A stretch of 35,000 nucleotides of DNA, taken from Pirellulaceae bacterium. Its GTDB lineage: Bacteria; Planctomycetota; Planctomycetia; Pirellulales; Pirellulaceae. Both the position numbers and the translations under genes were made by a program. Positions 33,601 to 35,000 of this stretch are shown piece by piece (the first letter of the stretch is position 1; each line of letters begins with the position of its first letter). Below the pieces are notes generated by a model that had not been told where the DNA came from, did no database searches, and was given only the letters and a program-made list of their open reading frames with translations. The stretch spans positions 1 to 35,000 of the forward strand of contig JAGYIQ010000008.1 of NCBI GenBank assembly GCA_018402565.1, written 5' to 3'.

Positions 33601-34083
33601 CCGACGGTGTTGGAATCCACCGTTGAGAACAAACCAGTGGAGAACCTTGTCGAATTGGCGCTGGCCACTGATACAACGCTTCCGGGTGCTGAGGCTGATG
33701 CACTGCGTGCGGAACTGGAGCGGGTGGCCTGGCTACCCGAGCGATTGGACCTGGAGGAAGCCACAGGGTGGGTACCCTCGTCGGACGCGGGGGCGGACAC
33801 AGTACCGAACATCGGTGAGCCAAACTTGGGTGCGCCAAACTTGGGTGCGCCGAACTTGGGTGCGCCGAACTTGGGTGACAATGACGCCAAGGTTCCGACC
33901 CCGATCGAAAGCTCGGCTGGGGGGATGGGCCCGGACACTACTGCCGGCCCGCCAGTTCCGACGCAAACGGAGTCAGCGGCTGCGGGTGCGCCGCGATCTT
34001 TGCCAGCGGGGGCCAGTGCAGCGACCCCGATACCGCGAGCACCGCTCCGCGATCGCCTGCCTGCTCGGGCCCGACTCCGTTAA
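30670..34083 (+). CDS. Large repeat-rich, probably exported protein with TPR-like helical region
   Basis: A 1137-residue protein starting at GTG 30670; other starts nearby are possible. A hydrophobic segment (WAWLMAVAIVGVSDATTSTLA, ~34-54) resembles a signal peptide. Residues ~55-550 are Pro/Ser/Ala-rich and probably disordered, with tandem motifs ASGGAASGGA, QNRSAQNRSA and four NVPRE-type units (15-bp repeats, 32029-32088). Residues ~557-970 form amphipathic helix pairs, for example DYLPAAQLLDAMAVDSLSGQDRWEAAWLNLQLALG and AMAYWLQGALQLQAGQRSAAMAAFDRSLAL, consistent with TPR-like repeats that bind protein. A tail has four GAPNL units (33820-33879). No enzyme motif is visible. It begins 92 bases after the 28403 gene on the same strand. 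Confidence 0.75.
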   Translation: MRAKLENSSAAAPCLTTPCPTTVPVRGQSCFGRWAWLMAVAIVGVSDATTSTLAQVTLAQVPTDSNPTLPRSAVPTTSTSSAFQSSPAKSSPSIGSSSTGGTKPSSRPSIEEILGIDSGGETSLPPLPPPLSAVDLSATAARPSSGPTTRDAARDATSTRSADSRGTAVGSDLDAFLSDSLADLLRGGSSARPRAQSTGNSTPSAASDRPAASSRTTFSADSNQAPALPRPASDPGRPASGNPLRSAYVQPPAAAVPAAPGNRSGEAPRLPPRGLVQDATARPVPVPGANPERTPRTASDSPLALRSTASRSGEGLLSEVGSFGLLSHTSEEMIDLPPPYATQASGGAASGGAAPLPLDARRRQSPEIRRPDRPLSEVITSPNLPLQAGFDLDDFDSVETTPGVQNQLSPDDFQALVQRHTQNRSAQNRSAHDTTAQATPAQDRGMPDRPEDLPRENVPRENGPRENVPRENVGGTHEGSRAEPPTEQMSRTDLRSPAVAASGTTAPAVPSAPQVATPGSPGSIALTSGAATAASEEPREPRRRLLTAAREPQPIETVRPVNYRLFDFVELRRQAVNAGLGPEVATTSERLSAVEYHLWRSDYLPAAQLLDAMAVDSLSGQDRWEAAWLNLQLALGQQDARRLARVSQEMQELWPDATTAVSTTGLETIYRHYLAAQTAMLQAEPDYVTAVESLQMTLGSIAENMSQGSAWARQRMGWILVQAQLDMARCIGLGPYQAAAASSNQWFQQANRSVEQLIQTQQAHELLRVVVVRRQLEVYAELGRFREMPPLLNYLQTSEFQLQRLELSEERQWLRDTTSAAVLRAGLLAYNYQQLAWASTWVEQVLPRLEQRDATRPLVAQQRNLAMAYWLQGALQLQAGQRSAAMAAFDRSLALCPESTPWTGAAELEQGERLAIMAVAYWEHDRSRALAVGQRAVAMVENAVAAGLARPERLEIPTANLYEMTQVVAASGETPRAPTVLESTVENKPVENLVELALATDTTLPGAEADALRAELERVAWLPERLDLEEATGWVPSSDAGADTVPNIGEPNLGAPNLGAPNLGAPNLGDNDAKVPTPIESSAGGMGPDTTAGPPVPTQTESAAAGAPRSLPAGASAATPIPRAPLRDRLPARARLR
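32029..32088 (+). repeat. 15-bp in-frame tandem repeat (PRENV units)
   Basis: CCTAGGGAAAACGTG is repeated four times (32029, 32044, 32059, 32074) with one or two differences, inside the disordered half of the 30670 gene. Confidence 0.9.
33820..33879 (+). repeat. 15-bp in-frame tandem repeat (GAPNL units)
   Basis: CCAAACTTGGGTGCG is repeated four times (33820, 33835, 33850, 33865) with few changes near the end of the 30670 gene. Confidence 0.9.
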
Positions 34084-34109
34084 CGCCTCCCCCAACGGGC
34101 CCGTCACCG

Positions 34110-34757
34110 ATGCTTCCCCTGACTAAGGCGACAGCTAGTAGCACGGTCGGGACGACCTCCGCGAGTCGCCAACGGCGACTTGCGCGGGTGGTGCGTCAAC
34201 TACAGGCCGCGGGTTACACCGTCAACTCGGCGGCGTACGAGACCTTAGCAAGTCAAATTCTGGACTGCCCCTACGAGCCGCTGGCTCTGCCCCCCACTGG
34301 GACACCGTCGCGGGAAAGCGACTACGCGCCCTTGGCAGGTGGATTCTTTGATCTCTGGTACCCACGCTGGTTTCAAGGCTGGTCACACGGACGCTGGGCA
34401 GATGCCTATTTCCGCCTGTTTGGGACCACGGCCTGTTTGGTGAGCAATCGAGTGGTCTGGCGTGGACTATTGATGAAGGACACCTTTCCGATGTTTGTTG
34501 ATGAATCCGGACAGGTTCGCTGCCACTTTTTCTGTTTTGGGCAGCATCGTGTGTACCCTTCTTTGGCAGCCTTTTTGGACCCATCCGAACCCGGGACAAC
34601 CGCTGAATTGCTACCTGTTGAAACCGATGACGATTGGTGGCGGTTTGAGGAGTACTATCGCCAGGTTCGTCCGACGGTCTTAGCGTTTTACGATCGCACC
34701 CTATGGTCCCTTGGCTGGCTTTGCAGTCCGAACGTCGATCTGGGCGAAGATCTATGA
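34110..34757 (+). CDS. Unknown protein, 215 residues
   Basis: A soluble-looking protein with no signal peptide or long membrane segment. It has a basic helix (RQRRLARVVRQLQAAGYTV) and a Trp/Tyr/Phe-rich middle (GGFFDLWYPRWFQGWSHGRWADAYFRLFG). A strand-rich region, GLLMKDTFPMFVDESGQVRCHFFCFGQHRVYPSLAAFL, follows, and the protein ends in NVDLGEDL. I do not recognise the family and assign no function. The ATG lies 26 bases after the stop of the 30670 gene on the same strand, suggesting one transcript. Base composition matches the GC-rich neighbours and the protein-like amino-acid pattern supports a real gene. Confidence 0.65.
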   Translation: MLPLTKATASSTVGTTSASRQRRLARVVRQLQAAGYTVNSAAYETLASQILDCPYEPLALPPTGTPSRESDYAPLAGGFFDLWYPRWFQGWSHGRWADAYFRLFGTTACLVSNRVVWRGLLMKDTFPMFVDESGQVRCHFFCFGQHRVYPSLAAFLDPSEPGTTAELLPVETDDDWWRFEEYYRQVRPTVLAFYDRTLWSLGWLCSPNVDLGEDL

Positions 34758-34829
34758 CCATCGACCCTGTGCTCGCAACACGATCTTAGGGGCCCCGTGA
34801 GACCCGCGGGTCTGCAGCACCTCCCCACC

Positions 34830-34930
34830 GTCGGCTTCATGCCGGCGTGGCGCTGACTGACCGGCTACCACACCTTCCCCGCCATCCAAAAAGGTGGATC
34901 GTCGCCCCTTGGTCACACCGGCCCCTGTAG
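34830..34930 (-). repeat. Dispersed CCAAGGGG-core repeat, right locus
   Basis: On the minus strand a GTGACCAAGGGGCGACGATC core (34916-34897) is followed by the T-rich box and a B-type spacer (GTAGCCGGTCAGTCAGCG) with the hairpin CGGC-ATGAA-GCCG. It matches the units at 1.6 and 27.1 kb but in the opposite orientation. The rest of 34758-35000 shows no gene. Confidence 0.85.
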
Positions 34931-35000
34931 ACCAGCAGCCCTCTGCTGGTGTCATCTAGAAAGCGGCGTAGGGCGTAGGGTTTGGGGCGGTGAGGGGTTG

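Overview
The window looks like chromosomal DNA of a planctomycete, probably a Pirellulaceae relative (Rhodopirellula-like). This rests on an ABC/GldG/DUF4340 export operon, a planctomycete-style N-anchored leucine-rich protein, small secreted proteins rich in Tyr, Pro, His and Gly, frequent TTG and GTG starts, and intergenic GGCCCGGAGGGCC-type repeats. This is recognition by eye. No database was searched. Most of the DNA is GC-rich housekeeping sequence on both strands, interrupted by AT-richer accessory islands.

Layout. 1-863: the 3' end of an Rhs/polymorphic-toxin-like gene with an overlapping immunity-type gene. 864-3060: an insertion-sequence graveyard with an IS256-type transposase remnant, an intact IS200-like Y1 transposase flanked by REP-like repeats, and copies of a hairpin-containing dispersed repeat. 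3061-4204: two small secreted proteins on the minus strand, the first followed by a clear intrinsic terminator. 4576-10349 (plus): a type IIA topoisomerase A subunit, FliM, HisA and serine acetyltransferase. 10396-16407 (minus): an apparent operon of ABC ATPase, fused ABC permease/GldG and DUF4340 protein. 16774-19032 (minus): a large coiled-coil protein. 19332-20302 (plus): GroES and a SAM methyltransferase. 20328-22988 (minus): ClpB. 23299-24498 (plus): a BtaA-like betaine-lipid enzyme.

24499-28402 is the most unusual part. About 455 bp, comprising the promoter/leader and roughly the first 95 codons of the secreted-protein gene at 28403, is duplicated at about 24585-25040. That copy is frameshifted and ends abruptly against a fragment of a different protein carrying an NSCSTG motif like those in some Rhs-type C-termini. 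An AT-rich leucine-rich-repeat gene follows, then a tandem array of about 97-bp units. 28403-34757 holds three plus-strand genes for large or unrecognised proteins. The window ends in another copy of the 97-bp-type repeat.

Two signals cross the whole window. One is a dispersed repeat family at about 1.6, 27.1 and 34.9 kb with a conserved core and a small stem-loop whose loop-closing pair changes in a compensatory way. The other is a set of nearly identical in-frame 15- or 18-bp tandem duplications inside several unrelated genes, which suggests recent slippage-type expansion of linkers.
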